Shown piece by piece: positions 50,501-59,154 of a stretch of DNA of 64,000 nt. The stretch spans positions 1,674,001 through 1,738,000 of the forward strand of contig NC_026741.1 in assembly GCF_000210295.1 (NCBI RefSeq). The letters are read 5' to 3'. Origin of the DNA: Trypanosoma brucei gambiense DAL972 (lineage: Eukaryota; Euglenozoa; Kinetoplastea; Trypanosomatida; Trypanosomatidae). Position 1 is the first letter of the stretch, and each line of letters begins with the position of its first letter. Made by a program: the position numbers and the translations under genes. Under the pieces are notes generated by a model that was not told the DNA's origin, searched no databases, and saw only the letters and a list, made by a program, of their open reading frames with translations.

Positions 50501-52184
50501 ACACAAGTGTGCAAACAATACGGCCCGAACTCCACTCATTAAAGAGGTCTCGCCTTGGTGCATCTAAGGTTTGACCAGTTAATGCCATGGCTGGAAGGTC
50601 ATAGGCGCGGAGCGCGTAGACCTGATCCTGAATCAGAGAAACAAGGGGGGATATTACAATGGTGACTTTCGCCGGATTTGGTAACAGCGCCGGTAGTTGG
50701 TAGCAGAGAGACTTGCCTCCTCCGGTTGGCAAGAGCACGAACACGTCACGATTGGCCATACATGCATTCATAATCTCCAACTGAAGGAAACGGAAATTGT
50801 GGAGACCGAAAACATCAACCATGGTTCGACGCAGCTCTTCCGACCACGGATAATGCTCCCCGGAAAACTCCCCCGTGGACGCTTTAGCGATGCTAACAGG
50901 GTCCTGGTTGGAACCGTGCAGCGATGCGTCCAGAAGCTCCCTCTCACATGATTCCCACGTGAAGCGATTTGGGTTATGGCCTCCTTTAAACTGAGCGGAG
51001 TAAACAGCTACCTTGCCTTCAACCACTTCTTCTGTGGCTGTGCGCAGTGCCCCTACACCAGATAATACTTCACCACCCCGTCCCGCTGCAGCAAATGCAT
51101 CGTGAGCACCATTTCCCTCACCGAATGCACCACCACTGGACTCCACTACTGATGGAAGCTGGTGGGGTGCGATACCACGCTCCCCGCTATGGGTGAAGGC
51201 CGCCCCAGCGTACCCCGGAGAGGGCGATACAAATACAGGAGCGGAGACCTGAGTAGGCACTGCCGCTGAATAAAAGCCATTAGAATCAAGCGGAACGCGT
51301 GTGCCATTCGCACCACTTGCAGAACTCAAAGTGCCAGAAACAGAACCGGGGGGTTTACTACTTGTGGCAACGACGTGAGGAAGAGAGACATTGGGGTTAC
51401 GTCCTAGAAGCTCTCGCTGCCGTTGTCTTAGGTTGGCGAATAGCACCTCTAGTGCCGCCAATTTGCGGTCAGCCTCCTCCACGACCTCGCTAGTGTCACA
51501 CTCCTCATTCTCCCGTAATAGCATATCATCACGGTATCTCCTTTGACGGTGGATTTCCTCTATCACCTCCGACAAATTTGCCTTCAATTCCGATAGCGGT
51601 TGTGCTGAAGAGCCCACAGAGGGTGCAGGAAACGAAGGTAAGGAAGAGGAAGCGACAGGCCTTCCCCCGTCAGAACCCTGCAGTGCCACATCAGTCTGCA
51701 CTGTAAATCGTTCAGCATTCCCTCCGCCACTGTTAAAAGATTGTTTCTGAGTATTTGCAGTCGCAACACACCTTTTCACATCATGCGGTACAGTCGGTCT
51801 TCCTGCCACTTCAACGCTTGTGGAGGCGGTGGCGAGAGCGGCAACCACACTTGTAGTTCTCGCCGCGGTAATAGTTGCACTACCAGCAGTAGCCGCGATG
51901 GCATTAGAATTGGTATTAACAGGATCTACTGTAGTGTTGGGATCCGGATAAACGCACACACTCTGCGTCATGTCGCAAGCATGATTCGTGGGAGCCGGAA
52001 AAGCACCGGGACCAGCGGCAAACAATTTCCGTGCCCCTTCCTCACGAGGCTGCGGGTTCGACTCACTACTGGATTGTACAGGCGGTAGACCACGAGGTAG
52101 TGGGTCGTTCTTCACTAGGGCCGCCGTGGCGCTGACTACAAGTGGGCGCCACTTATCCAAGACGCAACTTAAATCTTTGTCCAT
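47538..52184 (-). CDS. RecQ-family DNA helicase
   Basis: The 1548-residue product is a 3'-5' RecQ helicase acting on recombination and replication intermediates. The helicase core begins near residue 445, with Walker A LLPTGGGKSLCYQLP (about 484-498), the DEAH box VVDEAHCVSQWGHDFRPDY (about 591-609), TATAT at 628-632 and motif VI ESGRAGRDG (771-779). The RQC zinc cysteines follow (C826, C844, C854, C857), then a winged-helix part (about 863-985). An HRDC domain lies at about 1200-1278. The N-terminal 440 residues are mostly Ser/Ala-rich and disordered with a coiled coil at about 195-262. Basic clusters near 1139 and 1173-1182 may be nuclear signals. The start is the ATG at 52182-52184, since the longer frame begins with TTG. 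Architecture is that of BLM/Sgs1-type enzymes. Confidence 0.93.
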   Translation of the reverse strand: MDKDLSCVLDKWRPLVVSATAALVKNDPLPRGLPPVQSSSESNPQPREEGARKLFAAGPGAFPAPTNHACDMTQSVCVYPDPNTTVDPVNTNSNAIAATAGSATITAARTTSVVAALATASTSVEVAGRPTVPHDVKRCVATANTQKQSFNSGGGNAERFTVQTDVALQGSDGGRPVASSSLPSFPAPSVGSSAQPLSELKANLSEVIEEIHRQRRYRDDMLLRENEECDTSEVVEEADRKLAALEVLFANLRQRQRELLGRNPNVSLPHVVATSSKPPGSVSGTLSSASGANGTRVPLDSNGFYSAAVPTQVSAPVFVSPSPGYAGAAFTHSGERGIAPHQLPSVVESSGGAFGEGNGAHDAFAAAGRGGEVLSGVGALRTATEEVVEGKVAVYSAQFKGGHNPNRFTWESCERELLDASLHGSNQDPVSIAKASTGEFSGEHYPWSEELRRTMVDVFGLHNFRFLQLEIMNACMANRDVFVLLPTGGGKSLCYQLPALLPNPAKVTIVISPLVSLIQDQVYALRAYDLPAMALTGQTLDAPRRDLFNEWSSGRIVCTLVYVTPEYFGRSDHFVQSLKSLENRGLLNRFVVDEAHCVSQWGHDFRPDYRKLAALKHHFPQVPISALTATATDTVQRDIIQTLGLHNAVSFKGSFNRHNLKYSVQRITSKAGSTVAEIIKKNFPPRSCGIVYCISKKDCEEMAAVLRKEGIRASYYHADASEKNEKQEQWTRDELQVLCATVAFGMGINKPDVRFVIHAAMPKSIEGYYQESGRAGRDGLSSKCFLLFAAGDRQRHEQMICGSKDSQTSMLSLCHMVGYTLNDVHCRRMQQLSYFGEHVSDHFCLTAPGDVEICDNCASRKEEGWEPEMIDVTSILIDFFNITIYIGSLTQKQLIAVYRGTSDVGNIVERRLRQKGAPPEYRKGSRHSKVLLGRVLNEGITLGVFKARFERLTEFGVCAYLDPGDSEGIKILNSMKTGQRKIQLVVRGEKRVRADRERESTMASDAVAVGERKGKSNKKDAGRNRKSASTRRGSGEQFEDDEDDDDVADDRARRPQLRSSRHAVARTSSKRKGVRDNELILGDCEGLASTSLTGRSSNNTVVIDDVTDGDASSLSEANSSSSQASPSCVEVIQQLGRKRSRANNNSSDRSTESPPALPSRVTGAATGPLRDKGKRRTSKSKSANALGSKSFTLADAQLENIKASFLLELEALLRKLAENSDGGRKYHVMSRKTMETLAATLTEQGWGSVSQFSDLEGFGKNKVKKFGVDILRLYRKFRNEHIGDVGLLTGLEEDMLLQTTTVIADRHRLSRGSPSAGRTVDESEENTGEHTPWKGNKPPLLQGSVTPSDSDVTPQKTSVTTPYQQGSPGGDPVREGSLPTGSAPQVPMGRPSAPKKTMFKMMAAAPTNAEPQPSQQLLNNPTLEGNTLNECELPIRRTPLAESPELLSSYTQMATPLPLPGQSNRQSPSATAFECASRGGNACLPHPEEQQPKVDIMSVDYLMQMCDESLKLNALGPPAGVVPWASPDPVLQKPRRDTPPEVFTVDSQ

Positions 52185-52762
52185 AGGACAAAACACTAAA
52201 AAATAAGTAATACACAAACTTTATACAACGACACAATACCAACCACAACCTCAAAATAAACTTGCGTATCGCTGAGAGGCGGAGTGATGTGAGCGCTGAG
52301 GCGCAAAAATATAGAAAGAGGGTAAAAAAATCCCTTTCCCACAGGTTCACTGACTCCCCTCTCCAGCCAATGTACTCTTTTTTCTTTTCTGTACCCCTTC
52401 CCTAATTATGTCGTAAGGGTTGCCTACACACACACGGGTAAACAGACAGGTGATTACAAGATGGGTAAGGGTGAGAAACGAAGTTTAAATATAAACGCGT
52501 CGACGGCGGGGCACCTAACACAAGGGCAGTATTGAAGATAATCAGTGAATTCTGTGGACAGATGGAACGCAGGAAAAAAAAAAATAAAACCAACACATAT
52601 GTAGACTGCTGCCACTGTAGGCAGGACTCTTCCTCTCCCTCTCTGTACACATTCTCTCCCATTACCCCCTACCGCTTTCCTTTTCACATACAGACACGCT
52701 TGTGAGGCGCAAAACACAATTAGAAGAAAGGAACGGATTTACACATACACACGTAATGATCA
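52185..52762 (-). other. 5' flank of RecQ
   Basis: A purine-rich plus-strand patch at 52308-52330 gives the minus-strand tract TTTTTTTACCCTCTTTC followed by candidate AGs, a probable acceptor for RecQ with a short 5' UTR. An 86-codon ATG frame at 52402-52662 is not called. Confidence 0.4.
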
Positions 52763-53077
52763 TCACCTCAGCTTAGCTGAACTCCCCGCACCCTCCAGTA
52801 AAGAATCCGAAAAATGCGTATTTTTATCGTACCTCGAATATAACGATTGCGTTATGACCAGTAGCGATAACATCAACAACACGGAGGTCCCAGTCACCGG
52901 CAGCTCTTTTGGTAATAACAGGGAAAGAAAACACAACAAATAAATAAAGTACGAACAAGAAGAATAACATTTCCCTTTCTTCCAGCGGCTTATGGGCATC
53001 AGGAGAGGAAAGACAATGGAAACTCCCCCAATGAAAGATGGCGGAAGCGTTGCACACACACAATCGTAAACGGGCAT
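52763..53077 (-). CDS. Possible small membrane-protein gene, 104 codons
   Basis: An ATG-initiated frame of 104 residues lies in the 1.8 kb between RecQ and the first five-span gene. A textbook acceptor lies immediately before it on the minus strand: a pyrimidine tract ending TTCTTTCTGTTTCAG with AG at 53092-53093, which would leave a leader of only 14 bases before the ATG at 53075-53077. The peptide has hydrophobic segments at about 14-30 (PPSFIGGVSIVFPLLMP), 42-55 and 65-78 (SVLLMLSLLVIT) separated by basic residues, and a charged tail. No family is recognised. The alternative is that this acceptor serves RecQ with a long leader. Confidence 0.4.
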   Translation of the reverse strand: MPVYDCVCATLPPSFIGGVSIVFPLLMPISRWKKGKCYSSCSYFIYLLCFLSLLLPKELPVTGTSVLLMLSLLVITQSLYSRYDKNTHFSDSLLEGAGSSAKLR

Positions 53078-53956
53078 ATACTCCTCCGTGTCTGAAACAG
53101 AAAGAACGACAAACAGACAAGTAAAGCGATGTTATTAAGCCTACCACCGCGACAGCAAGCAGAATATATATATATATGAAATAGATAGACCGGTACGCCC
53201 ACAGAGACAAATAAAATTACGCCCACACACCTATTGACGGTAAAGCAACACTATAGTGATGTAATTAATGTTTGCAAACCGACGTCTACGTACTAGGGAA
53301 CAAATTTGATGACAATAAAAGGTGTGTACCTCAATGGAAATGAAAAAAAAGTAAAAGCACATATTTGCCGCGTAACGGAAACTGAATCATCTCGACCACA
53401 TGCCTTCGCGCCTCTTTCTTTGCATTCGCATGAAACGAGAGAAAGGTTCACAAACATGTTGAATTAACTTTAGGGGAAAGAACGAAAAAATGTACAGACA
53501 AATAGGTGGTCGGTACACCCTCTCAGACATCCCTTCACACACGTGAACAGGTGCGAAGAGGCGTGACGACGACGGTAAACAAAAATAACACTGCACAGGG
53601 ATCTAACTCAGGGGAAACGGAAGAATCATATTAGTGATCACAAAAAAAAATATCTTTCCCATTTTTTAGAAGCGAAGGCGCACAATGGTGAATGCCCGCC
53701 GAACGTAAACCACGGTGAGAATACCCTAAAGCGAATCCAGGAATACTCAAGGATATATAGACAGAGAAAGAGAAGCACAGAGACGTCTTTTTTTTTTTTT
53801 TCACTCCTTGCAAACCCTTCAGTATCCGCTTCCCTCCTCAGATTTTCCTCCCCACAATCCTCTTGCACCTCCCATTGGGTGCAGGCATACAAATGCACAA
53901 TGAAAAGAGGGATGAATTTTCCCAACCTTTTGTTCCGCTTCCTCACGTTTGGATCA
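53078..53956 (-). other. 3' flank of five-span gene A
   Basis: 880 bases holding the 3' UTR of gene A and an acceptor-like tract at 53092-53120. A T-run at 53788-53801 is present. It does not resemble the 3' flanks shared by genes B and C. Confidence 0.45.
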
Positions 53957-55600
53957 TTAAGAAGCCTCCGGCGAGGTCTTGGCACTACCCCAAACACAAG
54001 AACCACGGAGCATGACATAAATCCCGACCGCAAACATCAGACTTCCAAGGAGAAACCCGACGGAAAGCATGAAGACACCCGGCGTTATATCTTCACAGTC
54101 CGGCATGGCAGTTAGCGCAATGTCGAGCATAAAATTACATTCCAGCAGCGGTCGACCTATTGAAAGTGCAACACTGACGTTACGCGACCGTGCAGCCACA
54201 CGTACGACTTCGATAGAGACGTTCTTTGCCCTGCCCTCCGTACAATTGGCCGCACACTCCACTACCGTGCAAGAATTTCCGGGAGTAGGGCATGAACCAA
54301 CGAAGGCCTTCACCCGTGTGTCCTCCAGTACTGTTGCTGTGATGCCAAAGTTTGGACACTCATCGGATGAGGTGATATTCTTTCCACAAGTCAGAACCTT
54401 CACGGGAGAAGTACCACCCACATTCCTAGCTGCCGCATGACTTACAAACCCACTTGCTATGAAAGAAGCAAGGGCGTCAGGGGATATGTCGCTAGATCGC
54501 GTGTTCGGCTTACCGTTTCTGTCTTTGAGGTAACCAGAAGGCACATAACCATCATAAGATACACTTGATCCCGAAAAACGACTCATACTTGGGCTACGCA
54601 TATCCAGATTATCACAGTTATCAAGCAAATAATTGCAAGCCTCCCTACAAATGCCAATCTCCGCGTCTGTCACTTTCTTGTTAATAGCATCAGGGCGAAA
54701 CTTGCTATTGCATAATGGGATTCCGTACCACTGGATAATGCCAGGCTTTCGCTCACGGTGAAGTGCAATCTCGCCACACACAGATGAAGAAGCATAGCTC
54801 AACAGGAACAAAACAGCACCGCCGACTGAAAAAACAAGCCCGAAAACGAAATATGCACAAGCGAAGCATTCGGGCACTATCAAAGGACCTCGGCGACAGC
54901 AAGCAAGAATAACCATCGGAGCCATCAACGCAAAACATACGGAACCCACCGCATAAGAAACAACAGGTAACAACTTAATATAATCTCCCGCTCTACCTCT
55001 CAACATTTCAACAACACGAACGGCGTTTTCCGATATATCATAGAAAAAGCTCACATCAACACCATCAGCGTATGGCTCTCTATTTCCAGAGGTCCAGTTA
55101 GACGCAAAATCAATAACTTTTTCCGCAGTGCAGTTCACAACATTCAACGGATTCATCAATGTTACATCGAGAAAATGATTTGAGGTTGCCCACAACTGCT
55201 TCACCCCAAAGAACACAAATGCAGCAACACCAAAAGCCCATATTAAAGCAAACATAATCCACATCCAAAGGCAGCAACGTTGTTCCTTACCTCCGTCCTT
55301 AGAGGAAGGCTTGCAACGGGAGGAACACAGGCATGTAAAGAACCAAGATATGGGGAAAGCAACTAACACAGCCACGAGTAATAGAGCAGCCAAGGCTGGA
55401 ACAAAAATATCCTCCCAATGAGATAAGATACGTTTCTTGTCCTTAATGCACGTAAGAGGGTCATTTTGAGCACTGGGCCCATCCCAGACATTGTCACAGT
55501 GAAGATTTGGAAACTTGGAATCTCCGCATTGCGTAACTGTTAACAACAGCACCAATAACACTGCAGCATAGGAAGAGCTGCCAGTGGTAACGGAGGACAT
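53957..55600 (-). CDS. Tandem five-span membrane protein, copy A
   Basis: The 547-residue product has a signal peptide (about 1-25, YAAVLLVLLLTVTQC), a short ectodomain and a span at 66-88. A Cys/Lys-rich cytosolic loop (CSSRCKPSSKDGGKEQRCC) precedes a span at 110-132. An outer loop of about 70 residues with N-glycosylation sequons NCT and NWT comes next. Two spans (about 200-262), a second outer loop of about 240 residues with sequons and paired cysteines, and a last span near 510-532 with a short tail (SAKTSPEAS) complete it. This order resembles prominin/tweety proteins, but I do not recognise the family by sequence. Its N-terminus mixes stretches typical of copies B and C. The 5' flank is nearly identical to those of B and C, while its 3' flank is different. 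A surface or endomembrane location is likely. Confidence 0.85.
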   Translation of the reverse strand: MSSVTTGSSSYAAVLLVLLLTVTQCGDSKFPNLHCDNVWDGPSAQNDPLTCIKDKKRILSHWEDIFVPALAALLLVAVLVAFPISWFFTCLCSSRCKPSSKDGGKEQRCCLWMWIMFALIWAFGVAAFVFFGVKQLWATSNHFLDVTLMNPLNVVNCTAEKVIDFASNWTSGNREPYADGVDVSFFYDISENAVRVVEMLRGRAGDYIKLLPVVSYAVGSVCFALMAPMVILACCRRGPLIVPECFACAYFVFGLVFSVGGAVLFLLSYASSSVCGEIALHRERKPGIIQWYGIPLCNSKFRPDAINKKVTDAEIGICREACNYLLDNCDNLDMRSPSMSRFSGSSVSYDGYVPSGYLKDRNGKPNTRSSDISPDALASFIASGFVSHAAARNVGGTSPVKVLTCGKNITSSDECPNFGITATVLEDTRVKAFVGSCPTPGNSCTVVECAANCTEGRAKNVSIEVVRVAARSRNVSVALSIGRPLLECNFMLDIALTAMPDCEDITPGVFMLSVGFLLGSLMFAVGIYVMLRGSCVWGSAKTSPEAS

Positions 55601-56458
55601 TGTTTCACGTGCAAGTATATTACTTATACCTTTTTGTCTTCATTCCAACAACATAGGAGGAAAGCAAAAGTGATATAAAGTAAAGTGGGAATGTTGGAGA
55701 CAACAAATATAGATATGTATGTATGTATTCATAAACATGTGCATATATTCACAATAAAATACCGGTGTAGCAATTTAGCCAAGGCACAAGCAAATGCTAG
55801 CAGTAACTCCTTGTTGATATAATCATCAGGAGACACATGCGTATAAAAAAACACACGCAAATCATATGGAATTGCAAGTAGTGCCAATAAGGAGCGACAG
55901 CGGTAAGGCGCCTGAGCATAACCACATATTTCATTAAACCCAAACTTCTAGAAGGGAAATTATCCTCCTACGAGCTGGGCGATGACTACATGCCGGCTTA
56001 ACACCAACCCAAGTAGAAACCTCCACATACACACACACACACACACACAAAGAGGGAAAACAAACCTGCACTGAACATCGTGTTGACATGTGGTAACAGC
56101 GACACACTTACAATGCGGTATGGAATAAAGGTATTGCCGAATATTTTTTAAAAAAAAGAGAAAGCAGTAAACAGGGAGCAATTATTTTATACCGCAACGC
56201 AATCGAAAAGTAGAAGGTTAACTCTTTCTTCTAGTTGAATTTTAGTCCTTTTTTTCCCGACACACTAATAGGTCGAGAAAAAAATAATTACGTCCGTATT
56301 TACATGAAATGTCTCACCTCACAATCGTCCCGTGAATGCGACGCAAGCAAAAACTATTAATAAAGCAATAAAAATTAAATATATGACGGGTAAACTCGGG
56401 AAAGTATACACAACCCGAATAACAGTACTCCGGGGTGTCCCATATAAAACAAACACGT
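55601..56458 (-). repeat. Duplicated spacer between copies B and A
   Basis: This spacer is nearly the same as the one between copies C and B. The first 197 bases before the ATG are without indels relative to the flanks of B and C. Further upstream lies a relic of the MUS81 3' end (55797-55820), then a block with (CA)n shared to about 56150. Its right end (56305-56450) repeats the 3' flank of copy C. No separate gene is seen. Confidence 0.85.
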
Positions 56459-58306
56459 TTACTGTTCTTCTTTCTTCCCATACTCTTCATAGTTATTGGT
56501 TTCTTCATGATTTTTATTATTTTTTTTTCCGCAATCCTCTTCATCCTCATCCTCATACTCCTCTTCTTCGTCTTCATCTTGACTTTTCAAATTAGTCCAA
56601 ATACAGGAACCACGAAGTAGTATATAGATGGACAGCGCAAACATCATACCACCCAGGAAAAATCCAACAGCAAGCATCATCGTGCTGCCAAAAATGTCCG
56701 CACAGTTAGGCAGAGCTGTCAGCAAAGTATCAAATATGAAGTTGCATTCCAGTAGCGGACGACCAATGGAAAGTGCAATGCTTACATTAGTTGCTAATCC
56801 CGCAATAGTAACAAGTTTATTTGCCATTTCCTTAGCTTCATTCCTTCCACAGCTAGTCGCACATTCTTGCAGAGTGCATGCCCTGCCAACCTCTGGGCAG
56901 ACGAAAAGCTTCCCTTTAACCTTTGTGTCACTGATGACAGCAGCAGTAAAACCAAAACTCGAACATTCAGTGGCATTCTTAAGATCCTTTCCACATTTCA
57001 GGTACTTCTCAGATGAATGAGGCAATGCACGGTAAAGCTCAAAGGGTTCAGCGCGTAATAGGTCCCCATTGCCTTCACGAGGGTACCGCAACCCACCAGC
57101 CCCAGCTGCAACGAGAGGGAAATCACGCCAGGTGTTAGGATTACCAGCGACTCCCGGTATGTTGGGTCCAAATTTAGCTTCCAATTCTCTTTCGTTTTGA
57201 AAGTCCTCTGGCTTCATGTTAGCTGGTAGAGATTTGGGGTCCAATCCGGGTGGGAGATTCCTTCCAAGAAGAGCAGCCACTCCTCCCACACCAGTTATAT
57301 CACCGAGTTCAGATGCATCTCCATCACAGTACTCGAGAATTTGTTCACATGCCTTCTGCGACACATCCTTCTGGGCATTGAAAATCATCTCGTTAAGATT
57401 CGCAAAATTAAACTTTTCTTGACACATGGGTAAAGCATACCATTGAATCAATCCCGGGCTCCGATCGTAGTGCAAAGCAATTTCACCACAGATGGATCCA
57501 ACAGCGTACGACAACAGAATCATGAGAAAACCAAGCGCCATAAACAGGATTGCAAATAGCCAATATACACAGGAGAGCAACCGCGGTAACCACTTGCTAC
57601 AGCAGTGAAAGTAAGCGAACACAAACATGGGAACGATCAAGGAAACCGCAAAAGTTCCGATGCAGAAAGAAACAGTGGGAACCCAATGTACGTATTGTTC
57701 ATAGGTTGCCCTCCCCTCCCGAACATAACCCCTAGCAAGACCAACAACACTATCTATCGTTTCGCGACTAATTCCATTCTGTAACGACCGCTTTGCACTC
57801 CAGTCATACGCTAAATCAAGAATCTTATCTGCAGTACAGTCTAGGAAATTTATTGGATTTTCCACCGTTTTCATTATGAGGGTAGTGGCAGCTGTCTCAA
57901 GCTGCCGGGCTCCAAAGAACACAAATGCAGCAACACCAAAAGCCCATATTAAAGCAAACATAATCCACATCCAAAGGCAGCAACGTTGTTCCTTACCTCC
58001 GTCCTTAGAGGAAGGCTTGCAACGGGAGGAACACAGGCATGTAAGAAAGCAAGATATGGGGAAAGCAACTAATGTTGCCACGATAATGAAAGCAGCAGCA
58101 ACCGGAAATGCAATCTTCTGCCATTGGCCTTTCATGAGATCTGCATCTTTCAGACACTTCATAATTTCATTTTGAGCACTGGGCCCATCCCAGACATTGT
58201 CACAGTGAAGATTTGGAAACTTGGAATTTCCGCATTGCGTAACTGTTAACAACAGCACCAATAACACTGCAGCATAGGAAGAGCTGCCAGTGGTAACGGA
58301 GGACAT
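56459..58306 (-). CDS. Tandem five-span membrane protein, copy B
   Basis: The 615-residue product shares the signal peptide and first 45 residues almost exactly with copy A, then differs in the stretch before the first span (EIMKCLKDADLMKGQWQK), and again matches A from FPIS through CCLWMWIMFALIWAFGVAAF. From the first outer loop on it follows copy C (ADKILDLAYDW, HWVPTVSFCIG, SPGLIQWYALPMCQEKFNFA, GVGGVAALLGRNLPPGLDP). The block RPLLECNFIFDTLLTALPNC before the last span is conserved in the family. The cytosolic tail is long and acidic (DEDEEEEYEDEDEEDCGKK) and unlike those of A and C, so copies may differ in cytosolic partners. Confidence 0.85.
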   Translation of the reverse strand: MSSVTTGSSSYAAVLLVLLLTVTQCGNSKFPNLHCDNVWDGPSAQNEIMKCLKDADLMKGQWQKIAFPVAAAFIIVATLVAFPISCFLTCLCSSRCKPSSKDGGKEQRCCLWMWIMFALIWAFGVAAFVFFGARQLETAATTLIMKTVENPINFLDCTADKILDLAYDWSAKRSLQNGISRETIDSVVGLARGYVREGRATYEQYVHWVPTVSFCIGTFAVSLIVPMFVFAYFHCCSKWLPRLLSCVYWLFAILFMALGFLMILLSYAVGSICGEIALHYDRSPGLIQWYALPMCQEKFNFANLNEMIFNAQKDVSQKACEQILEYCDGDASELGDITGVGGVAALLGRNLPPGLDPKSLPANMKPEDFQNERELEAKFGPNIPGVAGNPNTWRDFPLVAAGAGGLRYPREGNGDLLRAEPFELYRALPHSSEKYLKCGKDLKNATECSSFGFTAAVISDTKVKGKLFVCPEVGRACTLQECATSCGRNEAKEMANKLVTIAGLATNVSIALSIGRPLLECNFIFDTLLTALPNCADIFGSTMMLAVGFFLGGMMFALSIYILLRGSCIWTNLKSQDEDEEEEYEDEDEEDCGKKNNKNHEETNNYEEYGKKEEQ

Positions 58307-59154
58307 TGTTTCACGTGCAAGTATATTACTTATACCTTTTTGTCTTCATTCCAACAACATAGGAGGAAAGCAAAAGTGATATAAAGTAAAGTGGGAATGT
58401 TGGAGACAACAAATACAGATATGTATGTATGTATTCATAAACATGTGCATATATTCACAATAAAATACCGGTGTAGCAATTTAGCCAAGGCACAAGCAAA
58501 TACTAGCAGTAACTCCTCGTTGATATAATCATCAGGAGACACATGCGTATAGAAAACCACACGCAAATCATATGGAATTGCAAGTGGTGCCAATAAGGAG
58601 CGACAGCGGTAAGGCGCCTGAGCATAACCACATATTTCATTAAACCCAAACTTCTAGAAGGGAAATTATCCTCCTACGAGCTGGGCGATGACTACATGCC
58701 GGCTTAACACCAACCCAAGTAGAAACCTCCACATACACACACACACACACAAAGAGGGAAAACAAACCTGCACTGAACATCGTGTTGACATGTGGTAACA
58801 GCGACACACTTAGGGTGCCGGATGGGAAAAACACATCCCCGGATATAGATATATTTCTTAAAAGAGAAAGCAGTAAACAAGGATTTTTTTTTCCACAGCT
58901 AATTTAGGGAGAAAAAGTCAATGTTTTCTTCCGACCGAAACATATATTCCCTTTTTACCCATACTGACAGGGAAAGTAAACACATATCTCTGTATTTACA
59001 TGAAATGTCTCACCTCACAATCGTCCCGTGAATGCGACGCAAGCAAAAACTATTAATAAAGCAATAAAAATTAAATATATAACATGTAAACTCGGGAAAG
59101 TACACACAACCCGAATAACAGTACTCCGGGGTGTCCCCCATCCAGTACACGCAA
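58307..59154 (-). repeat. Duplicated spacer between copies C and B
   Basis: Counterpart of the spacer at 55601-56458, with 197 bases of near-identical 5' flank, a MUS81 3'-end relic at 58503-58526, a shared block to about 58815, and a 3'-flank block at 58995-59145 shared with copy B's downstream region. It ends beside the stop of copy C. Confidence 0.85.
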
